Assembly: GCF_030813235.1 (NCBI RefSeq)
Contig: NZ_JAUSUB010000016.1
Span: forward strand, 1 to 64,000
DNA: 64,000 nucleotides
From: Cytobacillus purgationiresistens
GTDB lineage: Bacteria > Bacillota > Bacilli > Bacillales > Cytobacillaceae
Direction: 5' to 3'
Shown: positions 44,273 to 53,249 of the stretch, piece by piece
Numbering within the stretch: the first letter of the stretch is position 1
Layout: every line of letters begins with the position of its first letter
Notes under the pieces: model-generated
Told to the model about the DNA's origin: nothing
What the model saw: the letters and a program-made list of their open reading frames with translations, nothing else
Database searches by the model: none
Translations under genes and position numbers: made by a program

Positions 44273-45034
44273 ATGAGAAAAATTTTAGAAATATGCAATG
44301 ACATAAAACCAGCAACAGATGCAGAAATCATTGAAGCGGAAAAGCAATTAAAGGTTAAATTGCCAGATAGCTATATTCGTTTGGTAAAAGAACAAAATGG
44401 CGGTCGATCGATACATAATGCTTTTCCAACAAAAGTAGCTACTTCCTGGGAGGAAGATCACATTCAAATAGATGAATTTCACGGTATCGGCGGAGAAGGA
44501 ATGAGTATATTGGACAGTGGGTATTTAATTCAGGAATGGGAGCTGCCGGAAGATATCGTATTGATTTCTGGTGACGGACATTCATGGGTGGCACTGGACT
44601 ATCGCAAGCGCAAAGAAAACCCATCAGTCATCTATCTTGATTCCGAAATGGAACAAACCATTGAGCTGGCAGATTCGTTTGATGAGTTTTTACAAGGCCT
44701 ATATACGGCAGAGTACAAGGAAGAAGAGGAGAGTTTTGAGATTTGGACAGATGAGGAGGTCGTTGCTGGTTTCATTTCAGATGATGATCACTCTTTCATT
44801 CTCACTCTGAATTATATTTACGAACATCCGAATCCGCTAAATTATAAGATGTTGGTAGAGGAACATTTATATCACTCTCTGCACCATCAAGACGATGAGA
44901 GGCAAGAGATTTCTGCTTTATATATCACTCACTTTCATCAAAAGAATATTCTATCGCCCGAGTTCCTAGTAAAAGCAAAAAAAGTTTTTGAAGAAAAGGA
45001 GTCTCTCAAAGTGTATTTAGAACTTCTAAAATAA
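44273..45034 (+). CDS. SMI1/KNR4 family protein
   Basis: A 253-residue protein whose first 140 residues are an SMI1/KNR4 domain: AEKQLKVKLPDSYIRLVKEQNGG, GIGGEGMSILDSGYLIQEWELPEDIVLISGDGHSWVALDYR, then FDEFLQGL. The acidic C-terminal part is unassigned. Domain members are common as immunity proteins of contact toxins, but no toxin gene is near. It follows the inositol phosphatase gene by 12 bp after AGGAGGAA. Confidence 0.85.
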   Translation: MRKILEICNDIKPATDAEIIEAEKQLKVKLPDSYIRLVKEQNGGRSIHNAFPTKVATSWEEDHIQIDEFHGIGGEGMSILDSGYLIQEWELPEDIVLISGDGHSWVALDYRKRKENPSVIYLDSEMEQTIELADSFDEFLQGLYTAEYKEEEESFEIWTDEEVVAGFISDDDHSFILTLNYIYEHPNPLNYKMLVEEHLYHSLHHQDDERQEISALYITHFHQKNILSPEFLVKAKKVFEEKESLKVYLELLK

Positions 45035-45044
45035 GGAGCTTATT

Positions 45045-45445
45045 ATGAATTCATCATTGGATCAATTTGAAGAAACAGGTATGCAGTTTCTTTAACGAAG
45101 GGAAATGGGCTATCAGGGAGATCGTGGCTCATCTTTATTATTGGGATCGGATCAATTTAGAGTTCATGGTGCCTACATGGCACAAGGTGCAAACCTTCCT
45201 TCTTTTCCAAATCACGATGCACATAACCAAGAAGGAATATCCCTGTTGCAGCATCTGTCAGTAGATGAGGTTATTGATAGTTTTGTATCAACAAGACAAG
45301 ATCTGCCCGAAGCACTCTCAAATGTGGATGCAGATTATCGATTCACTATTGGTACTGGAAAGCGTAAATTTTCCCGTGACAGCTTTGTTAAGATTTTTCT
45401 TATGACGCACATCACCTTAAGTAAATTGTGAAGAAGTTAAACTAG
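45045..45445 (+). pseudogene. DinB-like protein, multiple frameshifts
   Basis: Frames must be joined to read MNSSLDQFEETG, then FNEGKWAIREIVAHLYYWDRINLEFMVPT, then AQGANLPSFPNHDAHNQEGISLLQ...FSRDSFVKIFL and YDAHHLK-stop-IVKKLN ending at TAG 45443. At least three shifts and one stop. The conserved first two helices are shortened. A DinB/YfiT-type helical bundle once; now dead. Confidence 0.75.
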
Positions 45446-45455
45446 GAGGGGTCTC

Positions 45456-45686
45456 ATGTTTTTGGTTATAGCGATTATTTTATGTATGCTAGCAGGCCTC
45501 GGTCTTCTTATGTTCGATCCGTATATTGCTGGGCTCTTTGCTTTTGCTGTCATCGCAGGCTGTTTATTTAAGATAATGGACTTGTTGAGTGATATACATA
45601 AGGCACTCGTACAAGAGAAACCGGGAAGAATTAAACAGGTTTATGAAGATTATTTGAAAGAAAAAGATGATCGGTCAGTGAAATAA
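45456..45686 (+). CDS. Small membrane protein (76 aa)
   Basis: Two adjacent hydrophobic helices (about residues 2-45, broken at DPYIAG) and a charged cytosolic tail (VQEKPGRIKQVYEDYLKEKDD). TAGGAGGGG precedes the ATG. Intact, between two broken genes. Family not recognised. Confidence 0.65.
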   Translation: MFLVIAIILCMLAGLGLLMFDPYIAGLFAFAVIAGCLFKIMDLLSDIHKALVQEKPGRIKQVYEDYLKEKDDRSVK

Positions 45687-45714
45687 CATGGTCATTTTAT
45701 AGAGGATAATTATT

Positions 45715-46145
45715 ATGAAAATGAGTAAGGCAGAGTGGAATCCTTTTAATAAACAGAAAGCGCACAGCATATAATAGCTTATCCAGACTGTCAGCAAAAA
45801 TTCACCTTTTCCGAAATAAAGCCCAACAAGAAGCCTAAGGAAATGCTTGCTTATATTGAGGGGAATGGAATCTGTTTACATCAAAAAGGAAAAGATCTAT
45901 TCTATCTTTATTTGAATGGTACTCAAGTTCCACAAGGAGAAAAGGCTTTTCATTATACTGATTTCCAAGTCGAGCCTGTAGGAGACATATTAAATATACA
46001 CATCACTGAAGAAGAAGCTTCGGACTACAGTGGCCAAACACTTAAACATGAAAGACTTTATAGAATCGACAAAGATAAAGAGTATGAAGCAATTCAGCTC
46101 TTTAAAAACGGACAGGAAGTTTCCTTTGATGGAATATCGGGATAA
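45715..46145 (+). pseudogene. Unknown gene, frameshifted near its start
   Basis: ATG 45715 reads MKMSKAEWNPFNKQKAHSI then meets TAA-TAG; the next frame reads IAYPDCQQKFTFSEIKPNKKPKEMLAYIEG and is open to 46145. The shift is around CATATAATAGC (45770-45780). Joined, about 140 residues with a beta-rich second half. Not recognised. Confidence 0.55.
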
Positions 46146-46197
46146 AACAGAAATAAATAACCCTTTTAAATGGATGTAAAGTTCGCTTTATATTTAC

Positions 46198-46355
46198 ACT
46201 AATAAAAGTCAGATAATAAAGGGGAAATTCTTAATTGTATTCATTATTGGTTTTATCGTAACGGCAATCATTTCAAAAAAATCCAGCGCTTACGAAACTT
46301 AATCATTGCTTTCTCAGTCATGTTTGTTTTAATCGTCTCAATAGCCATGATATAA
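46198..46355 (+). pseudogene. Fragment of a two-helix membrane protein
   Basis: KGKFLIVFIIGFIVTAIIS and KIQRLRNLIIAFSVMFVLIVSIAMI are two hydrophobic helices in frames separated by a seven-A run near 46275; no start codon or ribosome site is evident upstream. Most of the 238-bp gap before the TrxR-like gene is this fragment. Confidence 0.4.
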
Positions 46356-46383
46356 ATGAGACCCACTGAAGGGATTGAAATAG

Positions 46384-47289
46384 ATGATGCTTGATTGTGC
46401 CATTATAGGGGGAGGACCAGCCGGGCTTAGCGCGGCACTAGTTCTCGGCAGAGCAAGAAGAAAAGTTCTATTGTTTGATGCAGACCGGCCGCGGAATAGT
46501 GTTTCGAGCGCTTCACACGGTTTTCTTTCAAGAGATGGAATCGAGCCGGCTATGTTAAAATCAATAGCCCAGAAGGATTTATTACAATACCCCTCGGTTG
46601 CGATTAAGCAAACAGAAGTCGTTCACGTAAAGAAAAATGACAAACATTTCGTGATTGTGGCAATGGATAAAGGGGTTTATCTGGCAAAGAAAGTGATTCT
46701 TGCAACAGGTATAAAAGAAGTCTTACCTAACTTAACAGGGTTGAAATCATTTTATGGTAAAAGCGTCTTCAGCTGTGCTTATTGTGATGGCTGGGAACTG
46801 CGAGATAAACAATTAGCCATTTTTTCAGGTCATCCGGGTACGCTCCAGCTAATAAAGATACTATCTAATTGGTCAAAGAATCTTATTGTTTGTACGAACG
46901 GGAACAAGCCCCTCGATGAGGAGACAAAGGTCTCGCTGCAATCAAAAGGTATAAAAGTATACGAAGAAAAGATCGCAAAACTATTTGGAGATAATGGTCA
47001 AATTAAAATCGTACATTTTGAAAATGGCTTGGAAGCACAAATAGAAGGCGGCTTTGTCAGTCCGGAGTGGTGTCATCCAGGTTCATTAGCAAAGGGACTT
47101 GGTTGTAAACAAACGGAAAAAGGCGGTATGATTACTGATTCGATGGGACGGACGAATATCATTGGCGTGTATGCAGCAGGGGACAACACCATCGTATCAC
47201 CATCGCAAATCGCAATTGCCGCAGGAGACGGAAGCCGCACAGCTATTGGCGTGAATATAGATTTGACAAATGAAGAGTTTATTCTTTGA
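46384..47289 (+). CDS. TrxR-like FAD/NAD(P) oxidoreductase with CAYC
   Basis: A 301-residue flavoprotein of the low-molecular-weight thioredoxin reductase family. FAD loop GGGPAGLSAALVLGRA, redox pair CAYC in SVFSCAYCDGWELRD (about residues 132-146; CATC in TrxB), C-terminal FAD motif GVYAAGDN. The classic NADPH motif GxGxxA is degenerate (FSGHPGTLQLIK), as in TrxR-like dithiol oxidases. About half identical by eye to the protein at 58437. A Crp/Fnr gene follows. Confidence 0.85.
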   Translation: MMLDCAIIGGGPAGLSAALVLGRARRKVLLFDADRPRNSVSSASHGFLSRDGIEPAMLKSIAQKDLLQYPSVAIKQTEVVHVKKNDKHFVIVAMDKGVYLAKKVILATGIKEVLPNLTGLKSFYGKSVFSCAYCDGWELRDKQLAIFSGHPGTLQLIKILSNWSKNLIVCTNGNKPLDEETKVSLQSKGIKVYEEKIAKLFGDNGQIKIVHFENGLEAQIEGGFVSPEWCHPGSLAKGLGCKQTEKGGMITDSMGRTNIIGVYAAGDNTIVSPSQIAIAAGDGSRTAIGVNIDLTNEEFIL

Positions 47290-47292
47290 GCG

Positions 47293-47318
47293 GAGCTGAA
47301 ATGAACAGCTCTTTTTTT
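47293..47318 (+). terminator. Terminator after TrxR-like gene
   Basis: GAGCTG and CAGCTC around 7 nt, then TTTTTTT. Between it and 47540 I see only the palindrome at 47467. Confidence 0.85.
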
Positions 47319-47466
47319 ATGTATTGAAGTCATCCAAACCGAGGAAGGAAGACTTCATAAAAAATCCAGATGTGAAGAGGGTGTTCAGTTCTTTAGTGGC
47401 ATAATATAGAGGGAAACCTTCAAGACATGTTCCATCAGGGATCTTCAGTCAGTTTTTTTATATTTC

Positions 47467-47480
47467 AGGACATATGTCCT
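47467..47480 (+). promoter_or_regulatory. Perfect palindrome upstream of Crp/Fnr gene
   Basis: AGGACATATGTCCT, 14 bp with perfect symmetry, about 60 bp ahead of the regulator's ATG. Candidate autoregulatory site. Confidence 0.5.
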
Positions 47481-47539
47481 TTTCAAAAAAAATTTGTTAT
47501 CTTTTAATAGGATAAGGAAGTTGCAAAGGAGTTGGAAAG

Positions 47540-48247
47540 ATGGTCAAAAAGCTAGAGGATGAAAAGCTCATGACATCATATTTGAAAAAACATCAACTTC
47601 AAAATGTTTTTCCAAAAGAAATGGAATCTTATTTAGCATTATACAGTTATGAGCAGGGTGAGCTAATTTGTCATCAAGGAGACTCGGCAGGGCATTTATT
47701 TATTTTGGTGAAAGGGAAGATAAAGGTGTACACAACATCGGTAGAAGGAAAGACATTGATCCTTTCATTTAAAACCCCGTTAGAAGTAATTGGTGATATT
47801 GAGTATATTCAGGAAATTGACATTATCAATACCGTCGAAGCTGTATCTTCTTTGACAGTCATCGCGGTTCCTTATAAGTGGTTGAAGAAATATTGTGAGA
47901 ACTATCCACCTTTTCTGAGATTCTTACTCGGAATCATCACACAGAAATTTTATATAAAGTCTGATTTTCTAAGCTTCAATTTAATGCATTCTGTGGAAGT
48001 GAGGCTAGCAAGTTATTTATTGTCACACTCGTTTGATGAAATGCATTCTCTCGTAACGGGCGTACACACTACAGAGAGCCTAAAAGATGCAGCTAATTTA
48101 ATTGGAACAAGCTATAGACATTTAAATCGCGTGCTTCTCCAATTTAATAAAAAAGGTTTAGTGGAACGAAGAAGCAAAAGCATTGTTATAAAAGATTGGG
48201 AAGGGCTTAAGGAAATTGCAGGGCATTCCCTCTATGAAAAATCGTAA
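47540..48247 (+). CDS. Crp/Fnr family regulator (YeiL-like)
   Basis: A 235-residue regulator: cyclic-nucleotide-type beta barrel (residues 20-130, YEQGELICHQGDSAGHLFILVKGKIKVY), long dimer helix, and C-terminal HTH near residues 170-200 (DAANLIGTSYRHLNRVLLQF). No N-terminal or C-terminal Fe-S cysteine cluster as in Fnr. TTGGAAAG and AAAGGAG lie upstream. Effector unknown; may control itself and the neighbouring flavoprotein. Confidence 0.85.
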   Translation: MVKKLEDEKLMTSYLKKHQLQNVFPKEMESYLALYSYEQGELICHQGDSAGHLFILVKGKIKVYTTSVEGKTLILSFKTPLEVIGDIEYIQEIDIINTVEAVSSLTVIAVPYKWLKKYCENYPPFLRFLLGIITQKFYIKSDFLSFNLMHSVEVRLASYLLSHSFDEMHSLVTGVHTTESLKDAANLIGTSYRHLNRVLLQFNKKGLVERRSKSIVIKDWEGLKEIAGHSLYEKS

Positions 48248-48279
48248 TTACGAACTTGTATAAGACTGGAGATAGAAAG

Positions 48280-48978
48280 ATGAACCAATATCAATTTTTA
48301 CTATTTGACATCGATGATACATTATTGGATTTTCGGGCAACAGAGCAGTTGTCATTGAAAATGTTGTTTGAGCAAGAGAAGCTGGACCTGACACCGGATA
48401 TTGAACAGCATTATCGCATGTATAATCAAGGACTTTGGCGCTCTTTTGAAGAGGGGAAGCTTGGACGTACGGAGTTATTAAATACTAGATTTGCAAATTT
48501 CTTGAAGGAATATGGAAAAGAAGTAGATGGTGTGCTGATGGAGAAAAGCTATAGAGGCTTTTTAGAACAAGGACATCACATGATCGATGGAGCGCTCGAC
48601 TTAATCAATCGATTGGCACCAGATTATGAGCTTTATGTAGTCACTAATGGAGTATCCAAGACACAGGATCGTCGACTCCGTGATGCGGGACTGCATCCTT
48701 TATTTAAAAACATCTTCGTTTCGGATGATACTGGCTATCAGAAACCGATGAAGGAATTCTTTGATTATGTTTTTGCACGCATTCCAAATTTTTCACGAGA
48801 TAAAGGATTGATTATTGGAGATTCCTTGCTCGCGGATATGATGGGTGGAAAGCAGGCTGGACTTGATACTTGCTGGGTCAATCCCGAAATGAAGCCAGAT
48901 AATATTGGTGTGAATCCAACATATGAAATCCGAAGTCTCATTGAGCTTTATCCAATTTTAGAAAAAGGGAGGGGCTAA
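48280..48978 (+). CDS. HAD phosphatase, YjjG/YfnB-like
   Basis: A 232-residue HAD hydrolase with a type I cap: motif I LFDIDDTLLDF, motif II VTNGVSKTQ, Lys in YQKPMKEFF and motif IV GDSLLADMMGGKQAGLDTCW. YjjG-type members are pyrimidine 5'-nucleotidases that clear odd nucleotides. ATG 48280 is 7-8 bp after GGAG. 5 bp before the MFS gene start. Confidence 0.88.
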   Translation: MNQYQFLLFDIDDTLLDFRATEQLSLKMLFEQEKLDLTPDIEQHYRMYNQGLWRSFEEGKLGRTELLNTRFANFLKEYGKEVDGVLMEKSYRGFLEQGHHMIDGALDLINRLAPDYELYVVTNGVSKTQDRRLRDAGLHPLFKNIFVSDDTGYQKPMKEFFDYVFARIPNFSRDKGLIIGDSLLADMMGGKQAGLDTCWVNPEMKPDNIGVNPTYEIRSLIELYPILEKGRG

Positions 48979-48983
48979 GGTAG

Positions 48984-50189
48984 ATGCTTCATAATCCAAC
49001 AGGAAAAGACCGAATCATGCTCGCCTTGCTTCTTGGTATGCTTGCGACTCTTGGTCCACTTAATATCGATATGTATTTACCCAGTTTTCCAGAAATCGCA
49101 GACGACTTAGGTGCGCGTGCCTCGCTGGTCCAGCTGAGTTTAACCGCATGTTTAATTGGTCTAGCGGTCGGTCAGCTCATTATCGGCCCTATTAGTGATG
49201 CAAAGGGTAGAAGAAGGCCATTATTAATATCTATTTTCTTATTTGTACTATCATCGTTTCTTTGTGCATTAGCACCAAATATTACGACCTTGGTAATTGC
49301 TAGGTTCTTACAAGGACTGACTGCATCTGCAGGCGTGGTGTTGTCCCGAGCGGTCGTTCGGGATGTTTTCAGCGGCAGGGAACTGACCAAGTTCTTTGCT
49401 TTATTAATGGTTATTAATGCTGTTGCACCATTATTAGCACCTATAGTTGGTGGAGCCATTTTGCTGTTGCCATTTGCTAGCTGGAGCACGATATTTATTT
49501 TCTTAGGCATCATTGGACTGATTATCGTATCGATTTCTGCATTTAAATTAGAAGAAACATTGCCGCCTGAGAAAAGGGTTCCAAGTTCAATTGGCCATAC
49601 TTTAAAGACGATGGGCAATTTATTCAAAGACCGCACATTCATCGGCTATGCCTTGATTGTCGGATTTGTACACGGAGGCAGCTTTGCCTATGTATCCGGG
49701 ACACCGTTTGTTTATCAAGGCATTTACGGAGTGTCGCCGCAAGCATTTAGTATTCTATTTGGAATTAATGGTATTGCAATCATTACTGGCAGTGCGATTG
49801 TCGGAAGGTTAGGCGGGAAAATACCTGAAAGAAATCTTCTCCGTATAGCCGTCATAACAGCTGCATCTGCTACAGCCTTTCTGCTGCTTATGACGATTAT
49901 TGAAGGCCCATTAGCAAGCATTGTCATTCCAATCTTTATCTATATGACTACAATGGGAATGGTCCTAACCAGCTCATTTTCATTAGCAATGGAGCATCAG
50001 GGTCATCGGGCAGGAAGCGCAAGTGCAGTACTTGGCATGCTGCCACTAGTGCTTGGTTCAATTGTGTCTCCGCTGGTAAGCATTGTTGAAACATCAGCCA
50101 TACCAATGGCAACGATTCTTTTTACCACATCTTTTATCGGTTTCATTATATTTTTTGCACTGACAGGAAGAAAGCAGGAAAGGCAATAA
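48984..50189 (+). CDS. Bcr/CflA family multidrug MFS exporter
   Basis: A 401-residue 12-helix transporter. PLNIDMYLPSFPEIADDLG at the start and GPISDAKGRRRPLL (motif A) and RFLQGLTASAGVVLSRAVVRD (motif C/B region) are typical of Bcr/CflA drug/H+ antiporters. Co-transcribed with the HAD gene. Cargo not determinable. Confidence 0.9.
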   Translation: MLHNPTGKDRIMLALLLGMLATLGPLNIDMYLPSFPEIADDLGARASLVQLSLTACLIGLAVGQLIIGPISDAKGRRRPLLISIFLFVLSSFLCALAPNITTLVIARFLQGLTASAGVVLSRAVVRDVFSGRELTKFFALLMVINAVAPLLAPIVGGAILLLPFASWSTIFIFLGIIGLIIVSISAFKLEETLPPEKRVPSSIGHTLKTMGNLFKDRTFIGYALIVGFVHGGSFAYVSGTPFVYQGIYGVSPQAFSILFGINGIAIITGSAIVGRLGGKIPERNLLRIAVITAASATAFLLLMTIIEGPLASIVIPIFIYMTTMGMVLTSSFSLAMEHQGHRAGSASAVLGMLPLVLGSIVSPLVSIVETSAIPMATILFTTSFIGFIIFFALTGRKQERQ

Positions 50190-50201
50190 TTCCTGCTTTT
50201 T
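50171..50201 (+). terminator. Terminator at Bcr/CflA 3' end
   Basis: AAAGCAGGAA and TTCCTGCTTT around a 9-nt loop, with TT following; overlaps the stop codon. Confidence 0.8.
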
Positions 50202-50252
50202 ACTCTGTTGAACCTAGGTGAAATCTAAATGTTTATTGGAGATTATTTTATC

Positions 50253-50309
50253 TTGACTAGTGTGATCGCTTGGCATAGAATGAGGGAATGAATTCACTAG
50301 ACCAGTCAT
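50253..50309 (+). promoter_or_regulatory. TetR-MFS operon promoter and LmrA/QdoR-like operator
   Basis: TTGACT (50253-50258), 17 bp, TAGAAT (50276-50281), then TAGAC-CA-GTCAT at 50298-50309 just downstream of the expected start point. B. subtilis LmrA/QdoR bind TAGAC-N2-GTCTA, so a repressor bound here would block transcription. Confidence 0.75.
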
Positions 50310-50334
50310 TATAATTAACTGAGGTGTCTTAAAG

Positions 50335-50904
50335 ATGAGTGCGAAAAACGATTCAAGGGAAAAAATCCTTACAGCAGCGACTCGGCTTTTTCATATTCAA
50401 GGCTATCATGCAACAGGGTTAAATCAAATTTTAAAGGAAAGCGGAGCACCAAAAGGATCCCTTTACTACCATTTTCCAAATGGGAAAGAGCAGCTTGCAA
50501 TTGAAGCGGTAGAGGTCATGGCTCTTTATATTGAAAGTGATGTAAAGGAACATATGGCTCAATTTGACGACCCTGTTAAAGGGATTCATTTTCATATTAA
50601 GAGTATCGCTAAGAAATTCGATGATATCGAGAATCTTAAATCTCTTCCGGTCGGACTTTTAGCTGCAGAAACGTCCTTAATTAGTGAACCAATGCGGAAA
50701 GCATGCCAGAACACCTTTAAAAGATGGGAACAAATCTATTGCAATAAACTGATTGAAACCGGCTATGAACCGGCCTTTGCCGAAGATATTAGCATCGTGA
50801 TTAACTGCATGATAGAGGGAGCGATTACCCGATCATTAACAAATAAAAATGGTTCACCTCTGTACTTAATCGCTGATAGTATTCAATTGCTTCTACGGAA
50901 GTGA
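50335..50904 (+). CDS. TetR family regulator, LmrA/QdoR-like
   Basis: A 189-residue TetR-type repressor: SREKILTAATRLFHIQGYHATGLNQIL, recognition helix region GAPKGSLYYHFPNGKEQLA (residues 43-61). The HTH and the TAGAC-N2-GTCTA boxes both before its gene and before the following exporter match the LmrA/YxaF regulon. Likely released by flavonoids or drugs; inferred. Confidence 0.88.
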   Translation: MSAKNDSREKILTAATRLFHIQGYHATGLNQILKESGAPKGSLYYHFPNGKEQLAIEAVEVMALYIESDVKEHMAQFDDPVKGIHFHIKSIAKKFDDIENLKSLPVGLLAAETSLISEPMRKACQNTFKRWEQIYCNKLIETGYEPAFAEDISIVINCMIEGAITRSLTNKNGSPLYLIADSIQLLLRK

Positions 50905-50926
50905 TTGATTATATGACAATTTTATA

Positions 50927-50938
50927 TAGACTGGTCTA
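50927..50938 (+). promoter_or_regulatory. LmrA/QdoR-like operator between TetR and MFS genes
   Basis: TAGAC-TG-GTCTA, perfect arms, 27 bp before the exporter start. Confidence 0.75.
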
Positions 50939-50964
50939 ATAATATATATTGGAGGATTTTTTAA

Positions 50965-52398
50965 GTGTCTAACACATCACATACACAAACTGAACAGGCA
51001 AAAATAAGACCTGTTCCCATCGCCATCGCACTAATGATCGGTGCTTTTATCGGTCTTTTCAGTGAGACGGCCTTAAATATGGCATTTACAAATATCATGG
51101 AGCAATTTCAAATAGAACCACATGTCGTGCAATGGTTAACAACTGGTTACCTGCTTGTTCTAGGGATTCTTGTACCTATATCAGGTTTATTACTTCAATG
51201 GTTCACGACAAGGCAGTTATTTATTGCATCATTAACCTTTTCAATTATAGGAGCATTGATTGGAGCGTTTGCACCAAGTTTTGAGCTAATTTTGCTGTCT
51301 CGATTAGTGCAAGCAATTGGTACAGCTTTATTGCTTCCATTAATGACGAATGTGATTTTGCTTATATTCCCACCGAATAAGAGGGGAACAGTTATGGGGA
51401 CAATGGGCCTCGTAATTATGTGCGCTCCAGCGGTCGGACCAACATTGGCTGGTCTGCTTGTTGATAGCTGGGGTTGGCAATCGATTTTCTGGATGTTCAT
51501 ACCAGTCTTATTGTTCACACTCATCTTTGGTCTGATCTTCATGCAAAACGTTTCAACTATAACGAAGCCGAAGATAGATATTATCTCAATCAGCCTTTCC
51601 ACTATTGGCTTTGGCGGAATTGTTTATGGGTTCAGCAGCGCTGGAGAAGGTGCCGGATCTTGGGGCGAAATAAATGTGCTATTGCCTATCATTGTCGGTT
51701 TTGTCAGCTTAATCCTATTTGTAATCCGCCAGTTGAAAATGGAGCAGCCGATGCTGGACTTGCGAGTATTTAAGTTTCCAATGTTCTCTATCAGCACCTT
51801 AATGGTCTTCATTTGTATGATGATTATCCTATCATCAGCTATACTTTTACCGTTGTATCTAAAAGGTGGACTATTAATGACAGCACTGGCTGCAGGCTTA
51901 GTATTGCTACCTGGCGGATTTATAAATGGAATCATGTCACCAATTACCGGACGCTTATTTGATAGGTTTGGTCCGAAATATTTAGTGATGCCTGGATTTA
52001 TTTTAACAACAGTCATGACATTTCTTTTTACAAATATCTCGACTGATACAAGTACAATTACGGTTATTTTCATGCACGCGATTCTATTTATCGGTGTAGC
52101 GATGATCATGATGCCATCGCAAACAAATGGTTTAAATCAGCTTCCTAAACAGAATTATCCAGATGGCTCTGCCATCATGAATACACTCTCGCAAATTGCC
52201 GGTGCAATTGGTACAGCCGTTGCAGTTAGTATCATGGCTGCAGGTCAAGCTGGCTACATTGCAGCAGCGAGCTCAAACAACCCTAATGTAATGCCTGAAG
52301 CACTGACTGCTGGAGTCCAAAATGCATTCCTGTTTGCCTTTATTGCTTCTATTATCGGATTAATTGTTTCATTCTTTGTGAAGAGAGTAAAAGTTTAA
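50965..52398 (+). CDS. DHA2 family MFS multidrug exporter (LmrB-like)
   Basis: A 477-residue transporter with 14 predicted helices (EmrB/QacA type). ETALNMAFTNIMEQFQIEPHVVQWLTTGYLL is the family's first-helix region and LGILVPISGLLLQWFTTRQLF motif A. Start GTG/TTG near 50965 (AAGTGTCT) follows TTGGAGGA. It forms an lmrAB-like operon with the TetR gene. Confidence 0.9.
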   Translation: MSNTSHTQTEQAKIRPVPIAIALMIGAFIGLFSETALNMAFTNIMEQFQIEPHVVQWLTTGYLLVLGILVPISGLLLQWFTTRQLFIASLTFSIIGALIGAFAPSFELILLSRLVQAIGTALLLPLMTNVILLIFPPNKRGTVMGTMGLVIMCAPAVGPTLAGLLVDSWGWQSIFWMFIPVLLFTLIFGLIFMQNVSTITKPKIDIISISLSTIGFGGIVYGFSSAGEGAGSWGEINVLLPIIVGFVSLILFVIRQLKMEQPMLDLRVFKFPMFSISTLMVFICMMIILSSAILLPLYLKGGLLMTALAAGLVLLPGGFINGIMSPITGRLFDRFGPKYLVMPGFILTTVMTFLFTNISTDTSTITVIFMHAILFIGVAMIMMPSQTNGLNQLPKQNYPDGSAIMNTLSQIAGAIGTAVAVSIMAAGQAGYIAAASSNNPNVMPEALTAGVQNAFLFAFIASIIGLIVSFFVKRVKV

Positions 52399-52407
52399 TA
52401 TGGAAGG

Positions 52408-52447
52408 AAAGCAAACCCTAACGTTGTGAATAGGGTTTGCTTTTTTT
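52408..52447 (+). terminator. Terminator after DHA2 exporter
   Basis: AAAGCAAACCCTA and TAGGGTTTGCTTT, 13-bp stem, 10-nt loop, then TTTT. Confidence 0.9.
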
Positions 52448-52517
52448 ATAGACTATATTATTTTAATAGTCAATTAAATCTATGATACACTACAAGAAAA
52501 ACGAATGGACGAGGATA

Positions 52518-52958
52518 ATGAACATTAGAAAGCCGACTCAATCAGAATACGAACAAATATTAAATCAGTCACCACAGGCCATATTTGATGGCACATTGAG
52601 AGAAGCGAGACCAAATCGGGAGAAAATAGAGAAAATGGTTTTCGCGATTTTATCCCAAGGCGGATATTATCTAATAGCTGAAGAGAATCATTGTATAACG
52701 GGGTGGATCCTTATCGGTTCTAATAAGGATCAGTTTACGGAAAGGGAATATGGATTTATATATGAATTATTCGTCGCCGCTGAATTTCGGGGCAATGGCA
52801 TATCAACTCAGCTGATGAAGGCAGGCATTGACTGTCTAAAAGATGAGGGGTACAGTGAGGTTCGCTTGAGTGCATTTGTAGAGAATCATGCGGTGAAATT
52901 ATATGAAAAGCTTGGATTTAAATCAAGGAAAGTAACCATGAGTTTATCGTTAAAATGA
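52518..52958 (+). CDS. GNAT family N-acetyltransferase
   Basis: A 146-residue acetyltransferase: EYGFIYELFVAAEFRGNGISTQLMKAGI (acetyl-CoA site RGNGIS) and ENHAVKLYEKLGFKSR. ATG 52518 has GAGG close by; the frame is open to 52482 without a ribosome site. Substrate unknown. Confidence 0.85.
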   Translation: MNIRKPTQSEYEQILNQSPQAIFDGTLREARPNREKIEKMVFAILSQGGYYLIAEENHCITGWILIGSNKDQFTEREYGFIYELFVAAEFRGNGISTQLMKAGIDCLKDEGYSEVRLSAFVENHAVKLYEKLGFKSRKVTMSLSLK

Positions 52959-53107
52959 AAGTGGGCTAAATGTAGATTAGGAATCATATCGGCGCTTATT
53001 TTGATATATCGCCAATCATTCAAATATAACGACTAAAAACCTAAATATAGCGTCGATTTATGGAAAGCCTCGATCCACAACACTCTAAACCATTTTTAAA
53101 ATATTGG

Positions 53108-53131
53108 CCAATCCTCAGTATAGAGGATTGG
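53108..53131. terminator. Hairpin in the 52.96-53.25 kb gap
   Basis: CCAATCCTC and GAGGATTGG with a 6-nt loop; only a mixed T-rich tail (TTGTT). Possible terminator for either direction. Confidence 0.45.
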
Positions 53132-53178
53132 TTGTTAAAAGATAAGAAAGTATAAATTTTTCAAAAAGAAAGATGTCT

Positions 53179-53245
53179 AGCGCAAGCGCCTACCCCCCCC
53201 CGAGGTCTTAAGCCTGTCGGAGGTGAGCAAGGCGCTTGCGCTTTT
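53179..53245. repeat. GC-rich inverted-repeat element
   Basis: AGCGCAAGCGCCT (53179-53191) and AGGCGCTTGCGCT (53230-53242) are 13-bp perfect arms enclosing a C9 run and CGAGGTCTTAAGCCTGTCGG; TTTT follows. GTCTAGC...GCGCCTA...CGAGGTC is familiar from dispersed Bacillaceae intergenic repeats. It may double as terminator for the GNAT gene or the convergent LOG gene. Confidence 0.65.
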
Positions 53246-53249
53246 CTTA

